64,000 bases of DNA from Streptomyces sp. Ncost-T10-10d (GTDB lineage Bacteria; Actinomycetota; Actinomycetes; Streptomycetales; Streptomycetaceae): the NCBI RefSeq assembly GCF_900091955.1, contig NZ_FMDF01000030.1, positions 1 to 64,000 of the forward strand. The letters run 5' to 3'. Each line of letters starts with the position of its first letter. Position 1 is the first letter of the stretch. Below the pieces are notes generated by a model, which worked only from the letters and a program-made list of their open reading frames with translations, was not told where the DNA came from and did no database searches. This document shows positions 37,691-46,487 of the stretch, piece by piece. Both the position numbers and the translations under genes were made by a program.

Positions 37691-38470
37691 GTGCCGGTCC
37701 TGCCTGGAGCCGAGCCGTTCCGCCACGAGGGCGGAGAGGCCGGCGTCCTTCTCTGTCACGGATTTACCGGCTCCCCGCAGTCGCTGCGCCCCTGGGCCGA
37801 CTATCTGGTGGAGCGCGGGCTCACCGTCTCGCTGCCGCTGCTGCCCGGTCACGGCACCCGCTGGGAGGACATGCAGCTCACGGGCTGGCAGGACTGGTAC
37901 GCGGAGGTGGACCGGGAGCTGCGCGCCCTCCTGGAGCAGTGCAGCCAGGTCTTCGTCTTCGGGCTTTCCATGGGCGGAGCGCTCACGCTGCGGCTGGCGG
38001 CGAAACACGGGGACACGATCAGCGGTCTGGTGCTCGTCAATCCGGCGAACAAGGTGCACGGTCTGGCGGCGTACGCGCTGCCGGTCGCCCGCCACCTGGT
38101 ACGGACGACGAAGGGGCTGGCGAGCGATATCGCCCTGGAGGGCTCCGCCGAGGTGGGGTACGACCGGGTGCCGTTGCACGCGGCGCATTCGCTGCGGAAT
38201 TTCTTCCGACTGGTCGACGCCGAGCTGCCCCAGGTCACCCAGCCGATCGTCCTGCTGCACAGCCCGCAGGACCATGTGGTGCCGCCCGCCGACTCGGCCC
38301 GGATCCTCAGCCGGGTGTCGTCGACGGATGTCGAGGAGATCCTGCTGGAACAGAGCTACCACGTGGCGACGTTGGACCACGATGCGGAGCGGATCTTCGA
38401 CGAGAGCTACCGGTTCATCGGCCGCCTCGCTCCGAGCGCAGGAAAGAAGGGGAGCACGTCAGGTGGCTGA
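37691..38470 (+). CDS. Alpha/beta hydrolase, carboxylesterase Est30-like
   Basis: A 259-residue serine hydrolase. The oxyanion region is GVLLCHGFTGSPQSLRPWA, the nucleophile elbow is VFGLSMGGALTLRLA, the acid is in LLHSPQDHVVPP, and the catalytic His is in EQSYHVATLDHD. These are features of the small carboxylesterase/monoacylglycerol lipase family. The GTG at 37691 follows AGGAGA. It overlaps the next gene by 8 bases. Being beside plsC, it may deal with lipid substrates, but this is a guess. Confidence 0.92.
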   Translation: MPVLPGAEPFRHEGGEAGVLLCHGFTGSPQSLRPWADYLVERGLTVSLPLLPGHGTRWEDMQLTGWQDWYAEVDRELRALLEQCSQVFVFGLSMGGALTLRLAAKHGDTISGLVLVNPANKVHGLAAYALPVARHLVRTTKGLASDIALEGSAEVGYDRVPLHAAHSLRNFFRLVDAELPQVTQPIVLLHSPQDHVVPPADSARILSRVSSTDVEEILLEQSYHVATLDHDAERIFDESYRFIGRLAPSAGKKGSTSGG

Positions 38471-39185
38471 GCACGACGCGGAGCGCGCGGGCAGCGAGGA
38501 GGGACGCGAGCCCCTGCCCGCGGAAGGAGCTGCCCTCCCCACCGAGGGAGCGGCTCTTCCCACGGAGGAAACGTCCGTACCGGACGACGGTACGGGTCCC
38601 GAGGATGCCGCTGCCCGGAAAGTGCCGCCGGGCGACGGCGGCGAGCGGTCCGACCGGCCGATCGACGAGGACGCCGTGTGGAAGGCGATCGTGGCGGGCT
38701 ACGGCGACGAGCCGCCGGACCCGCCGGGCGCCAAGCCGTTCAGGTCGATCGAGGATCTCGCGCTGCTGGAGGACGATCAGTCGAGCGTCCTGGATCCGGA
38801 CAAGGGGGTCGGGAAGAAGACCCCAAAACCGCCGGAGAAGCCGCTCGGCAGCTCGATCGTGTTCGCCCCCGGCGTCGCCGGTCCGCGCGACTACGAGGTC
38901 GAGGAGCCGAAGGACGGCGACATCGACGACAGCGACGAGGGACATTTCGTCCCTCCGGAGCCGCCACCGCTGCCCGAGGCCGATGTCACGGCGAAGTTCG
39001 CCTGGCTCGCGGTCGTCGGCGGCCCGGTACTGATGCTGGTCGCGGTGCTGCTGAGGTGGGACATGACGTGGTGGCTCACGACGATCTGCGTCGGCGGATT
39101 CCTGGGCGGCTTCGTCACGCTGGTGGCGCGGATGGAGGACGACGACGAGGACGGCGACGATCCGGGGCGCGGAGCGGTGGTCTGA
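38463..39185 (+). CDS. Acidic two-helix membrane protein of unknown function
   Basis: A 240-residue protein. Residues 1-170 are disordered and acidic with a Pro/Glu/Asp bias and a near-repeat (AEGAALPTEGAALPTE). Two membrane segments follow (about 176-195 and 199-218), with a very acidic C-terminus (RMEDDDEDGDDPGRG). The centre has RSIEDLALLEDDQSS and GSSIVFAPGVAGPRDY, which look conserved. The GTG start at 38463 overlaps the hydrolase stop, so the two are coupled. I do not recognise a named domain. Confidence 0.78.
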   Translation: MAEHDAERAGSEEGREPLPAEGAALPTEGAALPTEETSVPDDGTGPEDAAARKVPPGDGGERSDRPIDEDAVWKAIVAGYGDEPPDPPGAKPFRSIEDLALLEDDQSSVLDPDKGVGKKTPKPPEKPLGSSIVFAPGVAGPRDYEVEEPKDGDIDDSDEGHFVPPEPPPLPEADVTAKFAWLAVVGGPVLMLVAVLLRWDMTWWLTTICVGGFLGGFVTLVARMEDDDEDGDDPGRGAVV

Positions 39186-39227
39186 GATCGGGCCGGTCGA
39201 GGTGGCCTTGCGCTGTTGCCGTGCAGC

Positions 39228-39986
39228 TCAGGGCCTGGTCGCGGGCACCCGTAGTGCCGCCAGCACCGGCAGATGGTCCGTGGCCGCCCGCAGGTCCGCG
39301 TCGGTGACACCGGGCAGCCCTGCGGGGACACCGCAGCCGAGCACCTCGATCCCGTCCGTCGCGAACACGGCGTCGATGCGCCGCCGCGGATGGTCCGGCG
39401 AGAAGGTGTTCTCGCCACCCCACGGCCTCACGGCCCAGCAGTCCTGGAGCCGCCCGGCCAGCCGCCTGAACGCGGTCCCGGTCGGTACGTCGTTGAGGTC
39501 CCCGGCCGCGATGGCGTGCTCGACGCCCATCGCGTCCAGCCGTTCCAGCAGCATCTGCGCCTGGGCCAGGCGTTCGTCGCGCTGCAGGCTCAGATGGAAG
39601 CTCAGCAGACCGATCCGGGTGCCCGCGATCCGTACCACCGACGTGGCGAAGCCCCTGCGGTGCAGTCCGGGGCTGAGTGGCAGCAGCACGTCCTCCGTCC
39701 GCTCCACGGTGGCCCGCAGCGAGCAGAGCAACAGCGGCCCGGCCGCCGCGGCGCCGCCGCTCAGGACGACCAGGTCGGTGCGGGCCGCGAGCCAGGCGGC
39801 GCGCTTGCGCCAGCGGAAGAAGCGCGGGGCTTCCTGGATGAGGACGAGGTCGGGGGCGCAGGCGCTGATGACGCGGGCCAGTGCCTCGCGGTCGTCGCGC
39901 ATCGACCGGACGTTGTAGCTGAGCACTCTGATGACGGCCGAACCATCCGGCTCGGTACGGGAGTCGGGCAGTGGCGTCAGGACCAT
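39228..39986 (-). CDS. Endonuclease/exonuclease/phosphatase-family protein
   Basis: A metal-dependent hydrolase of the DNase I-like fold (about 252 aa). Signature segments are RVLSYNVRSM, LVLIQEAPRFFRW (with the metal Glu), LLSFHLSLQRDERLAQ, IAAGDLNDVPTGTAF, RRRIDAVFAT and ATDHLPVLAAL with the final Asp-His. It has no clear signal peptide. The substrate could be a phospholipid, inositol phosphate or nucleic acid; the sequence does not decide. ATG 39986 is used; ATG 39995 is three codons upstream. Confidence 0.9.
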   Translation of the reverse strand: MVLTPLPDSRTEPDGSAVIRVLSYNVRSMRDDREALARVISACAPDLVLIQEAPRFFRWRKRAAWLAARTDLVVLSGGAAAAGPLLLCSLRATVERTEDVLLPLSPGLHRRGFATSVVRIAGTRIGLLSFHLSLQRDERLAQAQMLLERLDAMGVEHAIAAGDLNDVPTGTAFRRLAGRLQDCWAVRPWGGENTFSPDHPRRRIDAVFATDGIEVLGCGVPAGLPGVTDADLRAATDHLPVLAALRVPATRP

Positions 39987-40003
39987 GCGTCTCACGATAC
40001 GAC

Positions 40004-40042
40004 GGACGCCCGCCGCACCCCACGGGGGCGCGACGGGCGTCC
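40004..40042 (-). terminator. Hairpin terminator after glkA
   Basis: GGACGCCCG (40004-40012) pairs with CGGGCGTCC (40034-40042), and the intervening 21 bases contain a C4/G5 pair that can form an inner stem. It lies 23 bases beyond the glkA stop. Confidence 0.55.
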
Positions 40043-40065
40043 GATTCTGTCCGGTTCCGGGTGGT

Positions 40066-41007
40066 TCAGCCCTGGCGGGCCAGGTCAGCCGCGCCCACCA
40101 GGCCTGCCTTGCCGCCCAGTTGGGCCGCGAGCACCTGGGCGTGCGGACGCCATTCGCCGCCGATCAGCCAGCGCCGGAACGACTTGCGGATCGGGTCGAG
40201 GACGAGTTCGCCCTCGTCCGACACGCCGCCGCCGACGATGAACGCGGACGGGTCGAAGAGCGAGGCCAGGTCGGCGAGTCCGGCGCCGGCCCAGCGGGCC
40301 AGCTCGCGGAACGAGTCGATCGCCACCGGGTCGCCCTGCCGGGCGGCCTGGCTGATGTGCTTGCCCTCGATGCCGTCCACCGTGCCGTCGCCGAGGCTGA
40401 GCAGGACAGTGGCGCTCGAAGGGGTGGCGTTGGCGCGCTGCTTCGCGTAGCGGACGAGCGCACGCCCGGAGGCGTACTGCTCCCAGCATCCCTGGCTGCC
40501 GCAGCCGCAGAGCAGCCCGTCCGGGACAACCCGGATGTGGCCGAATTCGGCGGCCACACCGAAGCGTCCGCGTCGCAGCTTGTTGCCGATGATGATGCCG
40601 CCACCGAGACCGGTGCCGAGCGTGATGCAGATGACGTCGTCGTGGCCCTGTCCGGCGCCGAAGCGGTATTCGCCCCAGGCGGCGGCGTTGGCGTCGTTCT
40701 CGACGACGACCGGAAGGCCGACGCGCTGTTCGACCTTGTCCTTCAGCGGCTCGTGCCGCCAGTTGATGTTCGGCGCGAACAGCACGGTGGCGCGCTTGTC
40801 GTCGACATATCCGGCGGCGCCGATGCCGACGGCGTCGATCTGGTGGCCCTCGCTCGCACCGGACACGGCCGCCGCGATCGCGTCGACAATGCCTTCAGCC
40901 GTCGGCGGGGTCGGCACCTTGAACATCGAGAGGATCTGTCCCTCTTCGTCGACCACTCCAGCTGCGATCTTCGTGCCGCCGATATCGACGCCGATGGTGA
41001 GTCCCAT
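40066..41007 (-). CDS. glkA: ROK-family glucokinase
   Basis: Phosphorylates glucose with ATP and, in S. coelicolor, also mediates carbon catabolite repression. The 313-residue product has IGVDIGGTKIAAGVVD, VVENDANAAAWGEYRFGAG with the catalytic Asp, ITLGTGLGGGIII, and the ROK zinc motif GCGSQGCWEQYASG. Length matches the family. ATG 41007 follows GAGGG. The neighbouring genes correspond to the S. coelicolor glkA locus. Confidence 0.96.
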   Translation of the reverse strand: MGLTIGVDIGGTKIAAGVVDEEGQILSMFKVPTPPTAEGIVDAIAAAVSGASEGHQIDAVGIGAAGYVDDKRATVLFAPNINWRHEPLKDKVEQRVGLPVVVENDANAAAWGEYRFGAGQGHDDVICITLGTGLGGGIIIGNKLRRGRFGVAAEFGHIRVVPDGLLCGCGSQGCWEQYASGRALVRYAKQRANATPSSATVLLSLGDGTVDGIEGKHISQAARQGDPVAIDSFRELARWAGAGLADLASLFDPSAFIVGGGVSDEGELVLDPIRKSFRRWLIGGEWRPHAQVLAAQLGGKAGLVGAADLARQG

Positions 41008-41081
41008 GAATCCCTCAGTTTCGGTCGAGCCCCGCTGTGGCCAACGGTACCCGAGCCGGGGACCCTACCCATCGGTGCCGG

Positions 41082-41540
41082 TCAGTCCAGATCGATGTGT
41101 TCGCCCGTTGCGGGGCCCTCGTCGCGCGGGTCGGTGGGGTTGTCGGCCTTCTTCTCGGTGCCCGTGGGGGCCCCGGCGCCCTGGGTCCAGCGGCGTTCCT
41201 GGCCTTCCACGGCGGAGCGGTAGGCGGCGAGGAGTTCGTTGCCGGCCGCGGCAATGTGGTCGAAGACGTCCGGATTGCGTTCGATGACGGGCTCGACGGC
41301 GGACTTGGCCTGCTTGATGATCTGCTGCACGGTGCCCTGGGCCGCCGCGCCGAACAGCGGCGACCGGAGGGACGAGACCTTGTCGGCCACGGCGTCGACC
41401 AGCTTGCGCAGTTCCTCGGCTGCGGAGCCGGGCGGCGGGCCCTGCTGGGCGCGACGGCGGGCTTTCTCCGCTTCGAGGTCCTCGGCGCAGGCCTTCGCCC
41501 ACGCGTCGTCGTCGACGGGACGATCGGTGGCTTCGCTCAT
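41082..41540 (-). CDS. DUF5304-like small protein
   Basis: A 152-residue, largely helical, soluble protein with an acidic and disordered C-terminus. The start MSEATDRPVDDDAWAKACAEDLEAEKARRR and the segment EELRKLVDAVADKVSS match a family I know as DUF5304, restricted to Streptomyces and relatives. Function is unknown. The ATG at 41540 is chosen, with a GGAG sequence upstream. It sits between glkA and the ArsA-like gene, all on the minus strand. Confidence 0.75.
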   Translation of the reverse strand: MSEATDRPVDDDAWAKACAEDLEAEKARRRAQQGPPPGSAAEELRKLVDAVADKVSSLRSPLFGAAAQGTVQQIIKQAKSAVEPVIERNPDVFDHIAAAGNELLAAYRSAVEGQERRWTQGAGAPTGTEKKADNPTDPRDEGPATGEHIDLD

Positions 41541-41623
41541 GGCGGACTCCTGCGACGTGGTTTGCCGGCGGCCCGGCATACGGGGCGCGTACTACCGACG
41601 TTACCCGAACCGTGATGTGGTGT

Positions 41624-42949
41624 TCAGCTCGTCCGGGGCCACAGACCGGGGTCCGGCGTGAACCGGACCCGGAGCACCCCGTCGGTGAGGGCGGCGCCGG
41701 AGACGGTGCAACGGCGCAGCCCGGATTCCAGAGGGACGATCCGGTGGAACGGGCCCACGGTGAGGAGCAGTTCGTCGCCGCGGCGCACCAACTGGAGGTC
41801 CGACTTGACGGCGCCGGGCAGGGGCAGGCACCAGACCAGAACGGAGTCGCCCTCGCCGGGCGGCGCGGCGGTCACGATCCGGCTGCCGGGCAGCAGCGAC
41901 CGCAGCTCGTCGAGGCCGTCCGGGGCGTTCGGGTCCTCGATCCACCAGGGGTCGTCGGCCCGGCCGGGGCCCCGGTCGTCCAGTTCCGCGGCGAGTCCGT
42001 CGCCCTCGAAGAGGCCGCCGCCGGTGCCCGCCTCCTCGAAGACGGTGCAGCCGGCTCCGGTGTCGAGGAGGGCGAGGTCGTCCAGGCCCCGGGGATCGCG
42101 GCCGAGGTGGGGCACTTCGCACAGGGCCGCCGAGGGCACCCATTCCTCGTACCAGTGGTCGATGGTCTTCTCCTGCTGCGCGGCGAGGGCCGCGAACCAG
42201 GGGTCGCCGGAGTGCCTGGGCAGTACCCGGTTCACCGCGAGGGTGTCGACGCGCAGTCCGTGCAGGGCGAGTCCGGTGCGGGCGGTGCGCAGGGCGTCCT
42301 CGGCGGCGGGGCCGGGTTCGGCGACCAGCCGCAGCGTGGTGTTGCGGTCATCGATCAGTGCCTGGACGGCGGCCAGCTCGGCGTCCCTGCGGGCGGCGGC
42401 CTCGTACAGCCACTGGGCGGGCATGGGTACGCCGGCGAGCTGGGCGAGCATCGGGCGAAGGGCGCGTGCGGCCTGGCGTTCCCGGGGCAGCAGTCGGCGC
42501 AGATAGCGGCGCAGCTGTTCGGGCAGGGCGAGTACGGCGAGCGCTTCGCGCAGCGGCGGAAGGTCGACGACGAGGACTTCGTAGCCGCCCGGCGACCAGT
42601 CGCCCCGGGCGGCGCGGCGCAGGGCGTGCAGGAGGGCGAGCTGGGCGCTGCCGGGGAGTTCGGTGAGTTCCTCGCCGTCCAGCCGGTTCCCGCCGAGCAG
42701 GTCGAGCACGCCGGACGCCTGATCCTGGAGGGTGAGCAGTTCGCTGCGGAAGTGTTCGCCGGAGTCGATGCGGGCGGACCACAGACCGTCCGTGACCTCG
42801 GTGGGTTCTGTGCCTTCTGGAAAGCCGGGTATGGCGTCGGCGGAGAGCAGCAGGGTGCGGCGCCCGCGACGGGCCGCGGCCAGCGCGGTCGCCGCCGCGA
42901 GGGTGGTACGGCCGGCGCCGCCGGGACCGGTGACGAGGACCGTACGCAC
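41624..42949 (-). CDS. ArsA/GET3-related P-loop ATPase
   Basis: A 441-residue protein whose N-terminus is an ArsA-like P-loop (VLVTGPGGAGRTTLAAATALAAARRG), with Arg where the Walker A Lys is expected. Switch and adenine-binding regions typical of ArsA are partly kept (VLVVDLPPLREAL, VNRVLPRHSGD). The C-terminal 100 residues contain a beta-rich segment with RIVPLESGLRRCTVSGAAL, an HSP20-like or alpha-crystallin-like domain found in ArsA-HSP20 proteins. No arsenic genes are near. The next gene upstream in the transcript encodes an SRPBCC protein, 4 bp away. Confidence 0.85.
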   Translation of the reverse strand: MRTVLVTGPGGAGRTTLAAATALAAARRGRRTLLLSADAIPGFPEGTEPTEVTDGLWSARIDSGEHFRSELLTLQDQASGVLDLLGGNRLDGEELTELPGSAQLALLHALRRAARGDWSPGGYEVLVVDLPPLREALAVLALPEQLRRYLRRLLPRERQAARALRPMLAQLAGVPMPAQWLYEAAARRDAELAAVQALIDDRNTTLRLVAEPGPAAEDALRTARTGLALHGLRVDTLAVNRVLPRHSGDPWFAALAAQQEKTIDHWYEEWVPSAALCEVPHLGRDPRGLDDLALLDTGAGCTVFEEAGTGGGLFEGDGLAAELDDRGPGRADDPWWIEDPNAPDGLDELRSLLPGSRIVTAAPPGEGDSVLVWCLPLPGAVKSDLQLVRRGDELLLTVGPFHRIVPLESGLRRCTVSGAALTDGVLRVRFTPDPGLWPRTS

Positions 42950-42953
42950 CGGG

Positions 42954-43403
42954 TCAGGCCTTCGGGACGGACTCGACGCGCTTCTTCAGGCCGGCCAGGG
43001 CTCGGTCGATGATGACCTTCTCGGCCTTGCGCTTGATCATGCCGAGCATCGGGATCTTGACGTCGACGGTCAGCCGGTAGGTGACCTCGGTGCGGTCGCC
43101 GTCGCCGAGCGGGGCCAGCGCGTAGGAGCCGTCGATGGCGCGCAGCATCTGGGACTTGACGAGGGTCCAGCTGACCTCGTAGTCGCCGATCCAGGTGTAC
43201 GCGAGGGTGTGGTCGTCCTTGATCGCTCCGGCGTCGAGGACGAGACGGACCTTCTCGGCGCGGCCCTGGTCGTCCAAGGAGAGGACCTCGGCCTCCTTGA
43301 CCTCGCCGGTCCACTCCGGATAGCGGGCGAAGTCGGCGATCACTCCCATGACGTCGGCCGGCGCCGCCTCGATCGTGATGCTCGAGCTGGTGTGTTCAGC
43401 CAT
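42954..43403 (-). CDS. SRPBCC (START-like) family protein
   Basis: A 149-residue helix-grip protein, family of polyketide cyclase/dehydrase and lipid-binding proteins. SSSITIEAAPADVMGVIADF and YPEWTGEVKEAEVLS are the family N-terminus; the C-terminal helix DRALAGLKKRVES closes a ligand cavity. The ATG at 43403 follows GGAGGAG. It is transcribed just before the ArsA-like ATPase with a 4-bp gap, so the two probably work together on a hydrophobic ligand or membrane protein. That is inference. Confidence 0.9.
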   Translation of the reverse strand: MAEHTSSSITIEAAPADVMGVIADFARYPEWTGEVKEAEVLSLDDQGRAEKVRLVLDAGAIKDDHTLAYTWIGDYEVSWTLVKSQMLRAIDGSYALAPLGDGDRTEVTYRLTVDVKIPMLGMIKRKAEKVIIDRALAGLKKRVESVPKA

Positions 43404-43510
43404 CGCCGTGGCTCCTCCAGTGCGGTGTACCGGTGCGTCGGCAGAGGCCTGCCGTCAGAAGGCTATCGCGTGTGCGCGGCGCCTCGTTCCAGGGTCCGGC
43501 GCCGGTGCGG

Positions 43511-44317
43511 TCACCATTCCAGGGCCCAGGGCCTGCCGGTGGACGCGAAGTGGCCGACGTTCACGCATTCGGTGGTGCCGATCCGCATCCGGCGGACCAG
43601 GGGCTGGTGGACATGGCCGAACAGTGCGTAACGGGGGCGGGTCCTGCGGATGGCGTCGAGCAGGGCCCGGCTGCCGCGTTCGAAGCGGCGCGCCACCGTG
43701 TCGTACGTCAGCTCCGGCACATCGGGGGGAATGTGGGTGCAGAGCACGTCGACCGGGCCGACGGCCTCGATCTTGGCGGCGTACTCCTCGTCGCTGATCT
43801 CGTACGGGGTGTTCATAGGGGTCTTCAGGCCGCCGCCGACGAAACCGAACACGCGGCCGCCGATCTCGACGCGGTCGCCGTCGAGGACGGTGGTGCCCGG
43901 GCGCGCGTACTCGGGCCACAGATCGGGGATGTCGACGTTGCCGTAGGTGGCGTACGTCGGGGTGGGGAAGGCGGCGAAGAGTTCGGCGTACTGCTTGCGC
44001 ACCGCCGAGACGATCGCGGCGTTGCGGTCCATGCCCGCCCACAGGCCGCGGCCGAACTCCCGCGCCTCCTCGTAGCGGCGAGCGGTGCGCAGTTCGACGA
44101 TCCGGTCGGCGTTCTCCACGCCGAACAGATCGGGGAAGATGCCGCGCGAGTGGTCGGCATAGTCGAGGAAGAGCACCAGGTCACCAAGGCAGACCAGCGC
44201 GTCGGCGCCGTCCCCGGCGCGGGCCAGGGCCTCGGTGCTGCCGTGCACGTCACTGACCACGTGAACGCGCGTGCGCCGTGCGGTCGAGGTTTCTCGGCTG
44301 TTCGGTCCGGCTGGCAT
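43511..44317 (-). CDS. Metallophosphoesterase
   Basis: A calcineurin-like phosphoesterase of about 268 residues. Metal-ligand motifs are present in order: VHVVSDVHGST, LVCLGDLVLF, ATYGNVDIPD, LCTHIPPD and ALFGHVHQP. The substrate is not evident; the small soluble form resembles bacterial cyclic-nucleotide or nucleotide phosphoesterases. The ATG at 44317 is chosen because AGGGTGA precedes it; GTG 44326 is an alternative. It lies 108 bp before the SRPBCC gene and may head that transcript. Confidence 0.88.
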   Translation of the reverse strand: MPAGPNSRETSTARRTRVHVVSDVHGSTEALARAGDGADALVCLGDLVLFLDYADHSRGIFPDLFGVENADRIVELRTARRYEEAREFGRGLWAGMDRNAAIVSAVRKQYAELFAAFPTPTYATYGNVDIPDLWPEYARPGTTVLDGDRVEIGGRVFGFVGGGLKTPMNTPYEISDEEYAAKIEAVGPVDVLCTHIPPDVPELTYDTVARRFERGSRALLDAIRRTRPRYALFGHVHQPLVRRMRIGTTECVNVGHFASTGRPWALEW

Positions 44318-44424
44318 GACGATCACCCTAGAACTCCGCTGTCCACCTGGGTAGAGGCCGCCGGACCTGCGACGACCTCCGGGGGGTAACCACGGTGGAC
44401 TACTGTGCGCGCAAGGATCACGGT

Positions 44425-44563
44425 TCTGTGTGACGCATGAGACATCTGGCCGGAACCCCCTATCGGGAACCGAGTACTGGTGGGTAACGTCCGGGCAGTC
44501 CAGTCGTGCTCACCCCCACTGAGCACCCGCCAATCTTGGACCGCAGCCGGTGCGTCACACAGA
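44425..44563 (+). promoter_or_regulatory. Candidate structured leader RNA before the acyl-CoA ligase gene
   Basis: TCTGTGTGACGCA (44425-44437) is the exact reverse complement of TGCGTCACACAGA (44551-44563), 113 bases apart, so the RNA could close a long-range stem. Inside are a hairpin ACTGG/CCAGT (44476-44504) and GTGCTCA/TGAGCAC (44506-44526). A TACTGT box at 44401-44406 would place the start at about 44412. The ribosome binding site GAGGAG lies 22 bases after the closing stem. It matches no riboswitch class I know. A regulatory role is inference. Confidence 0.45.
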
Positions 44564-44598
44564 GCCGTGGCACCGGAGCCCGATGAGGAGCAGCAGTC

Positions 44599-46395
44599 TT
44601 GCGCGAGTTCAGCCTTCCGGCCCTGTACGAGGTCCCCTCGGACGGCAACCTGACGGATCTCATCCGCCGCAATGCCGCTCAGCATCCCGATGTTGCGGTG
44701 ATGAGCCGCAAAGTGGCTGGAGTGTGGACCGATGTCGACGCCACACAGTTCCTGGCCGAGGTCAGAGCCGTCGCCAAGGGCCTGATCGCTGCGGGCATCG
44801 AAGCGGGCGACCGGGTGGCGCTGCTCTCCCGTACGCGCTACGAGTGGGTCCTGCTCGACTTCGCGATCTGGAGCGCGGGCGCGGTCACCGTCCCGGTGTA
44901 CGAGACCAGCTCGCCCGAGCAGATCCAGTGGATCCTCGGTGACTCCGGTGCCACCTTGTGCATCGCGGAGTCGGAGGCGCACCAGGCCTCCGTGGTCTCG
45001 GTCCAGGCGGATCTGCCCGCCCTGAAGGGCATCTGGCAGATCGAGGACGACGCGGTCCGCGGGCTGTCGGCGATCGGCGAGGACGTCTCGGACGAGACCC
45101 TGGACCTGCGGATGGCTAGCGCCAAGGCGGACGACCCGGCCACCATCGTCTACACCTCGGGCACCACCGGCCGCCCCAAGGGCTGCGTGCTCACGCACCG
45201 CAGCTTCTTCGCGGAGTGCGGCAATGTGGTGGAGCGGCTGAAGCCCCTCTTCCGTACCGGCGAGTGTTCGGTGCTGCTCTTCCTGCCCGCCGCGCATGTC
45301 TTCGGACGGCTGGTCGAGGTGGCCTCGGTGATGGCCCCGATCAAGCTCGGCTGCGTACCGGACATCAAGAATCTCACCGATGAACTGGCCTCATTCCGGC
45401 CGACGTTGATCCTCGGTGTGCCGCGGGTCTTCGAGAAGGTCTACAACTCGGCGCGCGCCAGGGCACAGGCCGACGGCAAGGGCAGGATCTTCGACAAGGC
45501 CGCGAACACGGCGATCGCGTACAGCCGCGCGCTGGGAACCCCTCAGGGCCCCTCCATGGGCCTGAAGTTCAAGCACAAGATCTTCGACCGGCTGGTCTAC
45601 AGCAAGCTGCGGGCCGTCCTCGGCGGACGCGGCGAGTACGCGATCTCCGGCGGCGCACCGCTGGGCGAGCGGCTCGGCCACTTCTACCGCGGTATCGGCT
45701 TCACGGTGCTTGAGGGCTATGGCCTCACCGAGACGTGCGCGGCCACCGCGTTCAATCCGTGGGACCGGCAGAAGATCGGTACGGTCGGCCAGCCGCTGCC
45801 CGGCTCGGTCGTCCGGATCGCCGACGACGGCGAGGTGCTGCTGCACGGCGAGCACCTGTTCACCGGCTACTGGAACAACGAGGTGGCGTCGGCCGAGGCG
45901 CTGGCCGACGGCTGGTTCCACACGGGCGACATCGGCACGCTCGACGAGGACGGCTATCTCGCGATCACCGGACGCAAGAAGGAGATCATCGTCACGGCGG
46001 GCGGCAAGAACGTCGCTCCCGCGGTGATCGAGGACCGCATCCGCGGGCACGCCCTGGTCGCCGAGTGCATGGTGGTCGGCGACGGGCGGCCGTTCGTGGG
46101 CGCGCTGATCACCCTGGACGAGGAGTTCCTGGGCCGCTGGGCCGAGGAGCACGGCAAGCCGACCGGCTCGACGGCCGTGTCGCTGCGTGAGGACCCGGAG
46201 CTGCTGGCCGAGGTGCAGCGGGCGGTGGACGACGGGAACGCCGCGGTGTCCAAGGCGGAGTCGGTACGCAAGTTCCGCATCCTGGCGTCCCAGTTCACCG
46301 AGGAGGCGGGGCACATCACACCGTCGCTGAAGCTGAAGCGGAACGTGGTGGCGAAGGACTTCGCGGACGAGGTCGAGTCGATCTACCGGAGCTGA
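44599..46395 (+). CDS. fadD: Long-chain fatty acid-CoA ligase / AMP-dependent synthetase
   Basis: Activates fatty acids to acyl-CoA through an acyl-AMP (598 aa). ANL-family motifs are complete: YTSGTTGRPKGC, VLEGYGLTET, DGWFHTGDIGTLDEDGYL and GRKKEIIVTAGGKNVAP with the catalytic Lys region near the C-terminus. It belongs to the long-chain FadD15/FACL group found in actinobacteria. The TTG start at 44599 lies eight bases after GAGGAG. A candidate structured leader precedes it and a strong hairpin follows. It is not part of a polyketide or siderophore cluster here. Confidence 0.93.
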   Translation: MREFSLPALYEVPSDGNLTDLIRRNAAQHPDVAVMSRKVAGVWTDVDATQFLAEVRAVAKGLIAAGIEAGDRVALLSRTRYEWVLLDFAIWSAGAVTVPVYETSSPEQIQWILGDSGATLCIAESEAHQASVVSVQADLPALKGIWQIEDDAVRGLSAIGEDVSDETLDLRMASAKADDPATIVYTSGTTGRPKGCVLTHRSFFAECGNVVERLKPLFRTGECSVLLFLPAAHVFGRLVEVASVMAPIKLGCVPDIKNLTDELASFRPTLILGVPRVFEKVYNSARARAQADGKGRIFDKAANTAIAYSRALGTPQGPSMGLKFKHKIFDRLVYSKLRAVLGGRGEYAISGGAPLGERLGHFYRGIGFTVLEGYGLTETCAATAFNPWDRQKIGTVGQPLPGSVVRIADDGEVLLHGEHLFTGYWNNEVASAEALADGWFHTGDIGTLDEDGYLAITGRKKEIIVTAGGKNVAPAVIEDRIRGHALVAECMVVGDGRPFVGALITLDEEFLGRWAEEHGKPTGSTAVSLREDPELLAEVQRAVDDGNAAVSKAESVRKFRILASQFTEEAGHITPSLKLKRNVVAKDFADEVESIYRS

Positions 46396-46407
46396 CCCGA
46401 AGCACGT

Positions 46408-46444
46408 GAGAGGGGGCCCGCACGGCATGTGCGGACCCCCTCTC
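46408..46444. terminator. Bidirectional terminator between fadD and a glycosyltransferase gene
   Basis: Arms 46408-46423 and 46429-46444 pair over 16 positions with one mismatch around GGCAT. It sits between two convergent genes. Confidence 0.85.
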
Positions 46445-46487
46445 GCGTACGCGCGCGGGCCTCCTCGGCGTACCGCGTCACGTGGCG

